This document shows, one piece after another, positions 52,276 to 61,602 of a stretch of DNA of 64,000 bases. The first letter of the stretch is position 1, and each line of letters begins with the position of its first letter. The position numbers and the translations under genes were made by a program. The DNA is from Asanoa ferruginea. GTDB lineage: Bacteria; Actinomycetota; Actinomycetes; Mycobacteriales; Micromonosporaceae. The stretch is taken from positions 3,224,001 to 3,288,000 of the forward strand of contig NZ_QUMQ01000001.1 of assembly GCF_003387075.1 (NCBI RefSeq), in the 5' to 3' direction. The notes under the pieces were generated by a model that did not search any database, was not told the origin of the DNA, and worked only from the letters and a program-made list of their open reading frames with translations.

Positions 52276-53562
52276 TTAATAGTCTTCTTCGTCGGGTTTC
52301 GACGGGTTCTCTTCCTTCGGGCTCTCGTCGCCGAAGTCGATGTCGCCGAGGTCGTCGAAGTCGCCCAGCCCGCCGTTGTCGAACTGCGAGCGCGCGAACG
52401 CCTCCGGGTCGGCGAAGTCGTCGCCCGAGGGCAGCAGGTCGGGGTGCTCCCAGAGCCCGTCACGCCCCTGGATGCCCCGGTGCTCGGTGACCGCCGCCCA
52501 CAGCGCGGCAGCCTCACGCAGCCGGCGCGGCCGCAGCTCGAGCCCCACCAGTGCCGCGAACGTCTGCTCGGCCGGCCCACCGGCGGCACGCCGGCGACGG
52601 AACGCCTCGGCCAGCCGCACGACGTTGGGCAGCCGGTCGCCGACCGCGACGTCGACCACGTGGCCGACCCAGCCCTCGACCAGCGCGAGCATGGTCTCCA
52701 GCCGGGCCAGGGACGCCTTCTGCGCCGGAGTGTCCTCCGGCGTGAAGATGCCCTCCATGGCCATTTCCTGCATCGACTCGGGGTTGGTCGGGTCGATGCG
52801 GCCCATCGCCTCTTCGATCGCCTCACGGTTGACCGTGATGCCGTTGGCGTAGGTCTCGACCGCGTTGATGATGTGCCCGCGCAGCCACGGCACGTGCTCG
52901 AACAGGCGCTGGTGCGCGGCCTCGCGAAGCGCGACGTAGAGCCGCACCTCGTCTTCCGGCAGCTCCAGCCCCGAGGCGAACTCGCGGATGTTGGCGGGGA
53001 TCAGGGCGCCCGTGCCGGCCGGCCCGAGCGGGAGGCCGATGTCGCCCGCGGAAAGGACCTCCGCGGCGAGCGAGCCGAGGGCCTGACCGAGCTGGCCGCC
53101 GAACAGGGCACCGCCCAGCGTGGTGACCATCGACTGCATCGGCCCGAGTTGGGCGCGGGCCTCCTCGGGCACCAGGTCGCCCATGGCGTTGACCATGCGG
53201 CCGGCGACCGGGTTGCAGAGCTTCTGCCAGACGTCGAGGGTCCGGTAGATCCACTCGTTGCGGTTCCAGGCGACGGCGGTCTTGACGCCCGAGGGCAGCG
53301 CCACTGCCTGCTCGAGCCAGAGGTCAGCCAGGCGCAGCACCTCTTCCACGGCGTTTCGCTCGAACGGCGAGACCGCGGGGTCGCCGGCTTGGGAAAGCTG
53401 TGCGGCGGCTACCTGGCGCGCCAGGTCCCAGTTGACCGGGCCGGAGCCCGGCGCCGCGAGTAGCTGCTGCAGTTGCGCCATGAACTGCTGCATCTGCTGC
53501 GGATCATTGGGGTCCGGCGGCTGGCCGCCTGGGAGCGCGAAGCCAAACGGAATATCAGGCAC
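52276..53562 (-). CDS. zincin-2 (DUF2342)-family protein with altered metal motif
   Basis: 428 aa. Counterpart of Rv3195 in the conserved block. N-terminal Gln/Met-rich segment, helical core (WNRNEWIYRTLDVWQKLCNPVAGRM), then YVALREAAHQRLFEHVPWLRGHI. The place of HExxH is REAAH, so the first ligand is Arg and activity is doubtful despite the usual metalloprotease label. The C-terminus is Asp/Glu-rich. GTG 53562 has TACCGT 6 nt upstream, divergent from the PDZ gene. Confidence 0.82.
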   Translation of the reverse strand: MPDIPFGFALPGGQPPDPNDPQQMQQFMAQLQQLLAAPGSGPVNWDLARQVAAAQLSQAGDPAVSPFERNAVEEVLRLADLWLEQAVALPSGVKTAVAWNRNEWIYRTLDVWQKLCNPVAGRMVNAMGDLVPEEARAQLGPMQSMVTTLGGALFGGQLGQALGSLAAEVLSAGDIGLPLGPAGTGALIPANIREFASGLELPEDEVRLYVALREAAHQRLFEHVPWLRGHIINAVETYANGITVNREAIEEAMGRIDPTNPESMQEMAMEGIFTPEDTPAQKASLARLETMLALVEGWVGHVVDVAVGDRLPNVVRLAEAFRRRRAAGGPAEQTFAALVGLELRPRRLREAAALWAAVTEHRGIQGRDGLWEHPDLLPSGDDFADPEAFARSQFDNGGLGDFDDLGDIDFGDESPKEENPSKPDEEDY

Positions 53563-53665
53563 ACCTCAACGGTACGCGCGTCGAGCGCGGGCGACCGTAC
53601 CGCAGCCTTAAGCCCAGGGAGAACTGGGGGAACACCATTCAGGGACGGTCGGTACGCTTCCCGCC

Positions 53666-54679
53666 ATGAAAAGTCGTGGCGTGACGGTTCTGCTCGGTGC
53701 CGTGATCACGGTGCTGCTGAGCTTCGGGGTGCTTTCCGCCCCGGTTCCGTACGTCGTGCTCAGCCCCGGCCCCACCGTCAACACCCTTGGCAAAGAGGCC
53801 GACAAAGAGGTCATCCAGATCACCGGCACGCAGAGTTACTCCTCTGCGGGGCAGCTTCGGCTGACCACGGTGTCGGTGGCGTCGGAGACCAAACTGCTGC
53901 CCGCGATCGCCGGCTGGTTCTCCGACAAGGAAGCGGTCGTCCCGAAAGAGTTGATCTACCCGCCGGACCAGACCGAGAAGCAGGTCGAGCAGCAGAACGC
54001 CGAAGACTTCCAGGCGTCGCAGACCAGCGCGGAGACGGTGGCGCTGACCAAGCTCGGCTACCCGATCCAGGTCACGGTCAGCTCGGTGACCGCGGGCGGT
54101 GCCGCCGAGTCGGTGCTCAAGGCCGGTGACGTGATCACCAAGGTCGACGGCAAGGCGATCACGGCGGCGCCGGAGCTCACCGACGCGATCAAGGCCAAGC
54201 CGGCCGGCAGCACCTTCACCATCGGCTACACCCGCAACGGGCAGCCGGCGGAGGCCACGCTCACCACCAAGGCGGTCGACGGTCAGGCCCGGATCGGCGT
54301 CGAGATCGCGCAGAAGCAGCCGCACCCGTTCGACCTCAAGTTCGACCTCGAAGACATCGGCGGTCCGAGCGCCGGCCTGATGTTCACCCTCGGCATCATC
54401 GACAAGCTCGGCGCCGACGACCTCACCGGCGGCAAGATCATCGCGGGCACCGGCACGATCGACGACCAGGGCAACGTCGGCCCGATCGGCGGCATCCCGC
54501 AGAAGCTGGTCGGCGCCAAAGACGCCGGCGCGGTGGCGTTCCTGGTGCCCGCCGACAACTGCAAGGAAGCCAGTGACAACGCGGTCGACGGCCTGCCGCT
54601 CTACAAGGTGGCCACCGTCGACGACGCGCTGGCCGCCCTCAACACCCTGAAGACCGGCGGCCAGCCGCCCAAATGCTGA
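53666..54679 (+). CDS. membrane-anchored PDZ-Lon-like serine protease
   Basis: 337 aa. Counterpart of Rv3194c. One N-terminal membrane helix (about 7-28), a PDZ domain (about 128-205: VSSVTAGGAAESVLKAGDVITKVDG), and a Lon-type proteolytic domain with the catalytic Ser in GGPSAGLMF and Lys in GGIPQKLVGAKDAG. No ATPase domain, so an extracytoplasmic, ATP-independent protease. ATG 53666 is preceded by TACGCT at 7 nt (leaderless). Confidence 0.9.
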   Translation: MKSRGVTVLLGAVITVLLSFGVLSAPVPYVVLSPGPTVNTLGKEADKEVIQITGTQSYSSAGQLRLTTVSVASETKLLPAIAGWFSDKEAVVPKELIYPPDQTEKQVEQQNAEDFQASQTSAETVALTKLGYPIQVTVSSVTAGGAAESVLKAGDVITKVDGKAITAAPELTDAIKAKPAGSTFTIGYTRNGQPAEATLTTKAVDGQARIGVEIAQKQPHPFDLKFDLEDIGGPSAGLMFTLGIIDKLGADDLTGGKIIAGTGTIDDQGNVGPIGGIPQKLVGAKDAGAVAFLVPADNCKEASDNAVDGLPLYKVATVDDALAALNTLKTGGQPPKC

Positions 54680-54738
54680 TGCACCGTAGTCTGAACGTCG
54701 CCCCCTGAGCTGGTCCACCAAGCGTTGCGGAGCCAACC

Positions 54739-57732
54739 GTGGTCATGCGTAGCAGTCCCCTGCCGAGAATGAGCCGCCGTGGCCGCGTGACGGTCGGCGT
54801 GCTGGTCGGCGTCTTCGTGTTGTTCACCTTGCTGGGGTGGGGTGTCAACGCGTGGACCGACTGGCTGTGGTTCGACGAGCTGCACTACACGAAGGTCTTC
54901 ACCACCGTCCTGACCACACGCCTGCTGTTGTTCCTCGTGGTCGGCGCGGCCATGGCGATCGTGATCGGTGGCAACCTCTACCTCGCCTACCGGCTCCGGC
55001 CGCTGCTGCGCCCGCACTCCTCGGAGCAGCAGACCCTCGACCGCTACCGGGTGGCGCTGACCCCGCGGATCGGCACCTGGTTCGCCATCGTGTCGGTCGT
55101 CGTCGGTCTCTTCGCCGGGCTATCCGCGCAGGGCCGCTGGGACACCTGGATGCTTTTCCGCAACGCCCAGCCGTTCAACGTCAAGGACCCGATCTTCAAC
55201 ATCGACATCGGGTTCTACGTCTTCCAGTACCCCTTCTTCCGTTATCTGCTCGGTGTTGGTTTCACCGCCGTCGTGCTCGCGGTGCTCGGCTCGCTCGCGG
55301 TGCACTACGTCTTCGGCGGCGTGCGCCTCCAGGGCGGCGGCGACCGCATCACCAACGCGGCCCGCGCCCACCTGACCACGCTGGTCGCCGTCTTCGTGCT
55401 CTTCAAGGCGCTCGCCTACGTGCTCGACAAGCGGGCGCTGCTGCTGTCCTACAACGAGGGCGCGAAGGTCTACGGCGCCGGCTACACCGACGTCAACGCG
55501 TTGCTGCCGGCCAAGGAGATCCTGGGCTACATCTCGATCGTCGTCGCGATCGCGATCATCCTGTTCTCCAACGCGTTCATCCGGAACCTGGTCTGGCCGG
55601 GCGTCTCGCTGGCCCTGCTGCTCATCTCCGCGGTCGCGATCGGCGGCATCTACCCGTCGGCCGTGCAGAGCTTCCAGGTCAACCCGAGCACGCTCGACAA
55701 GGAGCGGCCGTTCATCAAGAACAGCATCGAGGCGACCACCGCGGCGTACGGGATCGACAAGGTCGACATAGAGCCCTACGCGGGCAGCAGTCAGCCACCG
55801 CCCGCGAGCCTGGCCACCGACACCTCGATCGTGCCCAACATCCGGCTGCTCGACCCGCAACTGCTGTCCGAGACCTACACCCAGCTCCAGCAGGCCCGCG
55901 GCTTCTACAACTTCGGCGACAAGCTCGACATCGACCGCTACAAGATCGACAACAACACACAGGACTACGTGGTCGGCGTCCGCGAGATCAACTACGCCAA
56001 CCTGACCGCGCAGCAGAGCAACTGGCTCAACCGACACACCATTTACACACATGGATACGGCGTGGTCGCCGCGCCCGCCAACCGGGTCTGCAACGAGCAG
56101 CCCTACTTCGTCTCCGGCTTCCTCGGCGACGAGGGCAGCGACGGTTGCCAGTCGCCGACCGAGGAGATCAAGACCAGCCAGCCACGCATCTACTACGGCG
56201 AGCAGATGCGCGACGGCGACTACGCCGTCGTCGGCTCCCGGGGCGCGGGCAGCAACGCCGAGTTCGACCGCCCGACCGGCAACGCCGAGCAGTACTACAC
56301 GTACGACGGCACCGGTGGTGTTTCGATCGGGTCCTTCCCCCGGCGGCTGCTCTACGCGGTGAAGATGCAGGAGACCAACTTCCTGCTCTCCGAGGCGGTC
56401 AACGACAACTCGAAGCTGCTCTACGTGCGCAACCCGCGTGACCGGGTCGCCAAGGTGGCGCCGTTCCTCAAGCTCGACGGCGACCCCTACCCGGCCGTGG
56501 TCGGCGGCCGGGTGGTCTGGATCGTCGACGGCTACACGACCGCGGCGACCTACCCCAACTCCGAGCGGATCAACCTCCAGTCGGCGACGACCGACGAGCT
56601 GACCGGCACGGGCACGGTGGCGCAGGCCAGAGAAGAGATCAACTACATCCGCAACTCGGTGAAGGCGACCGTCGACGCCTATGACGGCACGGTCAAGCTC
56701 TACGAGTTCGACGACCAGGACCCCGTCCTCAAGGCGTGGAACAAGGCGTTCGGCGGCAACCTGATCATCCCCAAGGCCGAGATCCCGCAGGAGCTCAGCG
56801 ACCACCTGCGCTACCCGGCCGACCTGTTCAAGGTGCAGCGCGACCTGATGGCCCGCTACCACGTGACCGAGCCCAACGAGTTCTTCTCGGGTCAGGACTA
56901 CTGGGAGGTGCCCAACGCGCCGGACGCACCGGACCGTGGGCAGAAGCAGCCGCCCTACTACCTGATGACCCAGCTCCCGGGCCAGGACGCGCCCCGGTTC
57001 CAGCTCACGTCGGCGGTCACCCCGCGCGGCCGGCAGAACCTGGCCGCGATCATCTCCGGGTCCTATGTCGACGGAAAGCCCAGGCTCGAGGCCCTGGAGC
57101 TACCGGACCAGTCCGTCGTCTCCGGCCCGGTCCAGGTCCATCAACAGATGACGAACGCCACCGACGTCCGCGGGCAGCTATCCGTGCTGGCGGCCGACGG
57201 CAAGGCCACGGTCCAATACGGAAACCTGCTGTCGTTGCCGTTCGACAGCGGCATGCTCTACGTCGAGCCGGTCTACGTGAAGAGCAACGACCAGAACGCC
57301 TACCCCTTGTTGCAACGCGTGTTGCTCTCCTACGGCGACGGCTCCAACGCGGTGCTGGCGACCAGCCTCCAGCAGGGCATCAAGGATCTGGTGGCCAAGG
57401 GTGACGCGCAAAGAGCCCTGACCGGCCAGCCACCACAGTCACCGCAACAGCCCAACCCACCGCCCGCGACCGGCGCCCCACCACCGGCGACGGTGTCACC
57501 GGAGCTGTCGGCGGCGGCCCAACGCGTCGCTGACGCGATCGACGAGGTCAAGGCCGCCCAGGAGTCGGGTGACTTCACCCGCTGGGGCAAGGCCCTGACC
57601 GACCTCGACGCGGCCAACGAGGCGTTCCTGGCGGCCCAGCGGGCGGCAAACAACCGCCCGGTGGCCACGACACCGTCAGCCACCCCGACGCCCACGGCGC
57701 CATCACCCACGGCGACGCCACAACCGGGCTGA
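54739..57732 (+). CDS. UPF0182 family large membrane protein
   Basis: 997 aa. Counterpart of Rv3193c. About seven membrane helices in the first 310 residues, then a large extracytoplasmic domain of about 590 residues (WLNRHTIYTHGYGVVAAPANRV; EQYYTYDGTGGVSIGSFPRRLLYA are conserved), and a Pro/Thr-rich C-terminal tail. Function is not established. GTG 54739 or ATG 54745 may start it. Same direction as the PDZ-Lon gene, 59 bp apart. A terminator follows. Confidence 0.92.
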   Translation: MVMRSSPLPRMSRRGRVTVGVLVGVFVLFTLLGWGVNAWTDWLWFDELHYTKVFTTVLTTRLLLFLVVGAAMAIVIGGNLYLAYRLRPLLRPHSSEQQTLDRYRVALTPRIGTWFAIVSVVVGLFAGLSAQGRWDTWMLFRNAQPFNVKDPIFNIDIGFYVFQYPFFRYLLGVGFTAVVLAVLGSLAVHYVFGGVRLQGGGDRITNAARAHLTTLVAVFVLFKALAYVLDKRALLLSYNEGAKVYGAGYTDVNALLPAKEILGYISIVVAIAIILFSNAFIRNLVWPGVSLALLLISAVAIGGIYPSAVQSFQVNPSTLDKERPFIKNSIEATTAAYGIDKVDIEPYAGSSQPPPASLATDTSIVPNIRLLDPQLLSETYTQLQQARGFYNFGDKLDIDRYKIDNNTQDYVVGVREINYANLTAQQSNWLNRHTIYTHGYGVVAAPANRVCNEQPYFVSGFLGDEGSDGCQSPTEEIKTSQPRIYYGEQMRDGDYAVVGSRGAGSNAEFDRPTGNAEQYYTYDGTGGVSIGSFPRRLLYAVKMQETNFLLSEAVNDNSKLLYVRNPRDRVAKVAPFLKLDGDPYPAVVGGRVVWIVDGYTTAATYPNSERINLQSATTDELTGTGTVAQAREEINYIRNSVKATVDAYDGTVKLYEFDDQDPVLKAWNKAFGGNLIIPKAEIPQELSDHLRYPADLFKVQRDLMARYHVTEPNEFFSGQDYWEVPNAPDAPDRGQKQPPYYLMTQLPGQDAPRFQLTSAVTPRGRQNLAAIISGSYVDGKPRLEALELPDQSVVSGPVQVHQQMTNATDVRGQLSVLAADGKATVQYGNLLSLPFDSGMLYVEPVYVKSNDQNAYPLLQRVLLSYGDGSNAVLATSLQQGIKDLVAKGDAQRALTGQPPQSPQQPNPPPATGAPPPATVSPELSAAAQRVADAIDEVKAAQESGDFTRWGKALTDLDAANEAFLAAQRAANNRPVATTPSATPTPTAPSPTATPQPG

Positions 57733-57745
57733 GCAGCAGGTCAAC

Positions 57746-57777
57746 ACGGGGGCCCGCGCCACGCGGGTCCCCGTTTT
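57746..57777 (+). terminator. intrinsic terminator after UPF0182 gene
   Basis: ACGGGGGCCCGCG (57746-57758) pairs with CGCGGGTCCCCGT (57762-57774), one G-T pair, followed by TTT. Confidence 0.85.
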
Positions 57778-57805
57778 GGCACCCAGCCACACGGTGCGCT
57801 AGTGT
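57776..57805 (+). promoter_or_regulatory. promoter of initiator tRNA
   Basis: TTGGCA (57776-57781), 18-bp spacer, TAGTGT (57800-57805), 11 bp before the tRNA 5' end. It overlaps the last bases of the upstream terminator. Confidence 0.65.
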
Positions 57806-57816
57806 TTAGAAGCCGA

Positions 57817-57890
57817 CGCGGGGTGGAGCAGCTCGGTAGCTCGCTGGGCTCATAACCCAGAGGTCGCAGGTTCAAATCCTGTCCCCGCTA
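57817..57890 (+). tRNA. initiator tRNA-fMet (CAT)
   Basis: 74 nt without CCA. Anticodon loop CTCATAA gives CAT; the anticodon stem ends in three G-C pairs (GGG/CCC) and the acceptor begins with an unpaired C1 opposite T72, both hallmarks of initiator tRNA. T-arm GCAGGTTCAAATCCTGT is intact. The 3' end is followed by CGA, so CCA is added after transcription. A terminator lies directly downstream. Confidence 0.95.
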
Positions 57891-57897
57891 CGAGTAG

Positions 57898-57932
57898 GAA
57901 CGGCCCCTCAGAGATCCTCTGAGGGGCCGTTC
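57898..57932 (+). terminator. terminator after tRNA-fMet
   Basis: GAACGGCCCCTCAGAG (57898-57913) pairs perfectly with 57917-57932 across ATC, then TTG. Confidence 0.85.
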
Positions 57933-57959
57933 TTGCACAGTGACCAGCTACGGTTGATC

Positions 57960-58793
57960 GTGACAAGCGAAACGTCCGCGGCGGCCCGGCACCGCCGCGC
58001 ACAGCTCAGCGACTTCCTGCGCATCCGGCGGGCGCGGCTCGCACCCGCCGACGTCGGGCTCGTGACCGCGGGCCGGCGCCGCACCCCTGGCCTGCGGCGG
58101 GAAGAGGTCGCGGTGCTGGCAGCGGTCGGGGTGTCCTGGTACACGTGGCTCGAGCAGGGTCGCGACATCAACGTCTCCGCCGAGGTGGTCGACGCCGTCG
58201 GCAAAGCGCTGCGGCTCAGCACGGCCGAGCGGGCCCACCTCTACGCGCTGGCCGGCCTGCGGCCGCCGTGCGCCGACCTGCGCGCCGACCGTGGCGCGGC
58301 GGTCACGCCCGAGCTGCGGCAACTGCTCGACGGGTGGTCGCCACGACCGGCGGTGCTTCGCGACCGGCACTGGAACCTGCTCGCCGTCAACGACGCGGCA
58401 GCGGCGATCTACGGGTACGGGCCGGAGGACCACAACTGCCTGGTGACGTTCTTCACCAGCGCCCGCCACCGCGACGCCCACCTGCACTGGGCGGCAGTGG
58501 CGCCGGCGGTCGTGGCCGCGTTCCGGGCCGACGTGGCGCACGCGCCGGACGATCCGGAATACCGCCGGGTCGTCGACGAGCTCAACGCCGTGAGCCCCGA
58601 GTTCGCGGAGCTGTGGGCCCGGCACGACGTGCAGGTGCCGGGCCAGATGGTCAAGGCGGTGCGGCATCCCGAGGCCGGCGAGCTGTTCTTCGACACGACG
58701 AGCCTGGCCGTCGTCGACCATCCGGCCTGGATTCTCGAGCTGTCCAACCCGCGGCCGGGCACGGGAACGGCGGAGCGGCTGCACACCCGCTGA
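57960..58793 (+). CDS. XRE-family regulator with MmyB-like ligand-binding domain
   Basis: 277 aa. N-terminal helix-turn-helix (about 25-80: RRTPGLRREEVAVLAAVGVSWYTWLEQGRD) followed by an MmyB-like PAS-fold domain (RPAVLRDRHWNLLAVNDAA; DDPEYRRVVDEL; HPEAGELFFD). These regulators often control an adjacent oxidoreductase, and an SDR follows 70 bp downstream in the same direction (inference of target). GTG 57960 has TACGGT 5 nt upstream. Confidence 0.87.
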   Translation: MTSETSAAARHRRAQLSDFLRIRRARLAPADVGLVTAGRRRTPGLRREEVAVLAAVGVSWYTWLEQGRDINVSAEVVDAVGKALRLSTAERAHLYALAGLRPPCADLRADRGAAVTPELRQLLDGWSPRPAVLRDRHWNLLAVNDAAAAIYGYGPEDHNCLVTFFTSARHRDAHLHWAAVAPAVVAAFRADVAHAPDDPEYRRVVDELNAVSPEFAELWARHDVQVPGQMVKAVRHPEAGELFFDTTSLAVVDHPAWILELSNPRPGTGTAERLHTR

Positions 58794-58863
58794 GCCTGGT
58801 GGTGCCACGCCCAGGATCGGTGCGCACTGGTCGCGTCGCCCGCGCGACCCGACTCTGAGAGCC

Positions 58864-59622
58864 ATGCAGAACTTCTCCCGATTCGCCGGCCGGGTCGCGC
58901 TGATCACCGGAGGTACCAGCGGCATAGGGCTCGCCACCGCGGCGCGTTTCCTCGCCGAGGGCGCGGAGGTGGTCGTCACCGGACGCGACAAGGCCCGCCT
59001 CGACGCCGCGGTCGAGACGCTGGACGGCGGCAACCGGGTCCTCGCCGTCCGCGGCGACGTGGCCGACCTCGCCGAGCTCGACGCGCTGATGGACGCGGTC
59101 CGCGAGCGCCACGGCCGCCTGGACGCGCTCTTCGCCAACGCGGGCACCGCCTCTTTCGTCCCGACCGCCGAAGTGTCCGAGGCCGACTTCGACCGCACGG
59201 TGAACATCAACCTCAAGGGCGTGTTCTTCACGATCCAGAAGGCGCTGCCGCTGCTGCGGGTCGCGCCGGCGGCAGCGGTCGTGATCAACGCGTCGTGGGC
59301 CCTCCACCGTGGACTGGCCGGTGCCGCCGTGTATTCGGCGACGAAGGCCGCGGCGCACAACCTGGCCCACACGCTCGCGGCGGAGTGGGGCCCGTGGGGG
59401 ATCCGGGTCAATTCGGTGAGCCCCGGCTACATCGCGACCCCGATGTTCGACGCGGAGATCCCCGTCGACCAGCACGCGGGTGTGCTCGCCCAGGTGGTCG
59501 CGGGCCGGTTCGGAACCGCCGAAGATGTCGCCGGAACGGTGGTGTTTCTGGCGTCGGACGAGGCGGCCTACGTCAACGGCCAGGATCTGATCATCGACGG
59601 CGGCCTGGTCGCGGCAGGCTAG
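58864..59622 (+). CDS. SDR-family oxidoreductase
   Basis: 252 aa. TGGTSGIGLA near residue 15, FANAG near 94, INASW and the YSATK pair near 158, PGYIATPMF. FANAG in place of NNAG and GRDKAR after strand 2 suit an NADP(H)-using short-chain reductase. Likely target of the MmyB-like regulator upstream. Its stop shares CTAG with the convergent sensor kinase. Confidence 0.85.
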   Translation: MQNFSRFAGRVALITGGTSGIGLATAARFLAEGAEVVVTGRDKARLDAAVETLDGGNRVLAVRGDVADLAELDALMDAVRERHGRLDALFANAGTASFVPTAEVSEADFDRTVNINLKGVFFTIQKALPLLRVAPAAAVVINASWALHRGLAGAAVYSATKAAAHNLAHTLAAEWGPWGIRVNSVSPGYIATPMFDAEIPVDQHAGVLAQVVAGRFGTAEDVAGTVVFLASDEAAYVNGQDLIIDGGLVAAG

Positions 59623-60815
59623 CCGGCCGATGGCAGGGTCACCGTCACGATCAGGCCGCCGCCGGGGTTGGGTCGGGCCACCGCCTCGCCGCCGTGGGCG
59701 CGGGCCACCGAGCGCACGATCGACAGGCCGAGGCCCGCGCCCTTCGCGGTGACCAAGCGGTCGTCGTCCAAGCGGCGGAAAGGTTCGAAGAGCCCCGGGA
59801 TGTCGTACGCCGGAATGACCGCACCGGTGTTCGCCACCTCAAGCGAGACGCCGCCCTCGGGCAGGTGTCGGCTCGTGACCCGGGCGTAACCACCGCGCAC
59901 GTTGTGCCGCAGCGCGTTCTCGACCAGGTTCTGCGCCAATCGTTCGAGCAGCACCGGGTCGCCGGTGGTCAGGGCCGGGCCGGCCGCCGCGCTCAGGGTC
60001 ACTGCTGCCGCCTGCGCCTCCGACGCCGCCTGGGCCACCACGTGGGTGACGATGTCGGCCAGGTCGATCTCGTGCCGGTCGCCGATCTCGCTTTCCGAGC
60101 GGGCCAGCAGCAACAGCCCGTTGATCAGGCGCTCCTGCCGGTGGTTGATCTCCAGCAGGGTCTCGCCCAACTGCATCACGTCGGGTGACGCCGTGCGGCG
60201 GTTCATCGCCACCTCGACCAGTGCGCGGTTGAGGGTCAGCGGGGTACGCAGCTCGTGCGACGCGTTGGCCACGAACCGGCGTTGGCTCTCGAACGACCGG
60301 TCCAGGCGCTCGACCATCGTGTCGAAGGTGTCGGCGAGTTCTTTGACGTCGTGATCACCGCCGCGCAGGGCGATCCGCTCGTGCAGGCTCAGGTCGGCGC
60401 CGCGGGCGCTGGCGATGCGACGGGCGGTGTCGGTGACCCGGTGCAGTGGCGCCAGGACCCGGCCGGCGATCAGCCAGCCCAGGGCGATCGCCGCGCTGCC
60501 GACCACACCCAGCGCGATGCCGCCCTGGGTGAGCTGCGACGTCAGTGCGTCGCTGCGGACCTTCGCCTGCTGCTGCGCCATGAACTGCGGCATGTCGGCG
60601 GCGGGAATCGGGTCGCCGTCGCTGGTCTGGAAGAACACCGCGTCGGTGCCGGGCGGGGAGCCGATCCGCTGGCTGACCATCACCCCGCTGCGGGTGGACA
60701 CCTGCTGCTCGACCAGCAGGTGGGTCACGCCGAGCACGACCAGGCCGCCGAGCAGGAACAGGCCGCCGTAGACCAGGGTCAGCCTGGCCCGCAGGGTCGG
60801 CCGGAAGCGCTTCAT
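59619..60815 (-). CDS. sensor histidine kinase
   Basis: 398 aa. Two membrane helices (about 10-33 and 98-120) flank a roughly 65-residue sensor loop; HAMP (APLHRVTDTARRI...), HisKA with the phospho-His in ANASHELRTPL, and HATPase_c with NLVENALRHN and GAGLGLSIVRSVA. The small sensor loop suggests detection of envelope stress or a membrane-active compound (inference). Overlaps the response regulator by 4 nt. Confidence 0.92.
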   Translation of the reverse strand: MKRFRPTLRARLTLVYGGLFLLGGLVVLGVTHLLVEQQVSTRSGVMVSQRIGSPPGTDAVFFQTSDGDPIPAADMPQFMAQQQAKVRSDALTSQLTQGGIALGVVGSAAIALGWLIAGRVLAPLHRVTDTARRIASARGADLSLHERIALRGGDHDVKELADTFDTMVERLDRSFESQRRFVANASHELRTPLTLNRALVEVAMNRRTASPDVMQLGETLLEINHRQERLINGLLLLARSESEIGDRHEIDLADIVTHVVAQAASEAQAAAVTLSAAAGPALTTGDPVLLERLAQNLVENALRHNVRGGYARVTSRHLPEGGVSLEVANTGAVIPAYDIPGLFEPFRRLDDDRLVTAKGAGLGLSIVRSVARAHGGEAVARPNPGGGLIVTVTLPSAG

Positions 60816-61468
60816 GAGATGCGGTACCCCTCTCCGGCGAGCGTCTCGATGATCGGCGGGTCGCCGAGCTTGCGGCGCAGCTTGAGCACCGTGAGCCGCA
60901 CCGCCGACGTGAACGGGTCGGCGTTCTCGTCCCAGACCTTCTCCAGCAACTGCTCGGCGCTGACCACGGCACCGTCGGCCCGCAGCAACTCGGTCAACAC
61001 ACCGAATTCCTTTTTGGACAGGGGTACGTAACGGTCGTCACGGAACACCTGCCGGCGGGCGGCATCGAGCAGGATGCCGGCCCGGCGCAGCACCGGCGGG
61101 GTCGCCGGGCGGGCACGCCGGCCGAGGGCCTGCACGCGGGCCGCGAGTTCGACGAAGGCGAACGGCTTGGGCAGGTAGTCGTCGGCGCCCAGGGACAGGC
61201 CGGCGACGCGGTCGCCGATCTCGGCCGACGCGGTCAGCATCAGGATCCGGGCGGTCGTGTCGGAGCCGACCATGGCCCGGCACACGTCGTCGCCGTGCAC
61301 CTTCGGCAGGTCGCGGTCGAGCACCACGACGTCGTAGTCGTTGACCGCGAGCCGTTCCAGCGCCGCGTCGCCGTCGAGGGCGATGTCGACGGCATGCGCC
61401 TCGTCGCGCAGCCACTCGGCGATCGCCTCGGCGAGCAGCCGTTCGTCTTCGACCACGAGGATCCGCAT
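60812..61468 (-). CDS. OmpR/PhoB-family response regulator
   Basis: 218 aa. Receiver domain with acidic pocket ED near residue 8 and phospho-acceptor Asp51 (VLDRDLPKV), switch LTAS and KPF Lys; C-terminal winged helix (PLSKKEFGVLTELLRADG; SAVRLTVLKLRRKLG). ATG 61468 preferred. It precedes the kinase and is divergent from the lipoprotein-exporter operon, which it probably controls (inference). Confidence 0.92.
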   Translation of the reverse strand: MRILVVEDERLLAEAIAEWLRDEAHAVDIALDGDAALERLAVNDYDVVVLDRDLPKVHGDDVCRAMVGSDTTARILMLTASAEIGDRVAGLSLGADDYLPKPFAFVELAARVQALGRRARPATPPVLRRAGILLDAARRQVFRDDRYVPLSKKEFGVLTELLRADGAVVSAEQLLEKVWDENADPFTSAVRLTVLKLRRKLGDPPIIETLAGEGYRIS

Positions 61469-61602
61469 CGACACATGGTGGCCGGTCAACCTGTTTCTTC
61501 GCTGTTAGCGAATCCGGAAGCGCGGGCGAAACAGGCCGCGGCGTTGACTCTGCCGCCACAGCCGGTCGCATCCGCGCGACCAGCCCGCAAGCGGGAGAAG
61601 TC

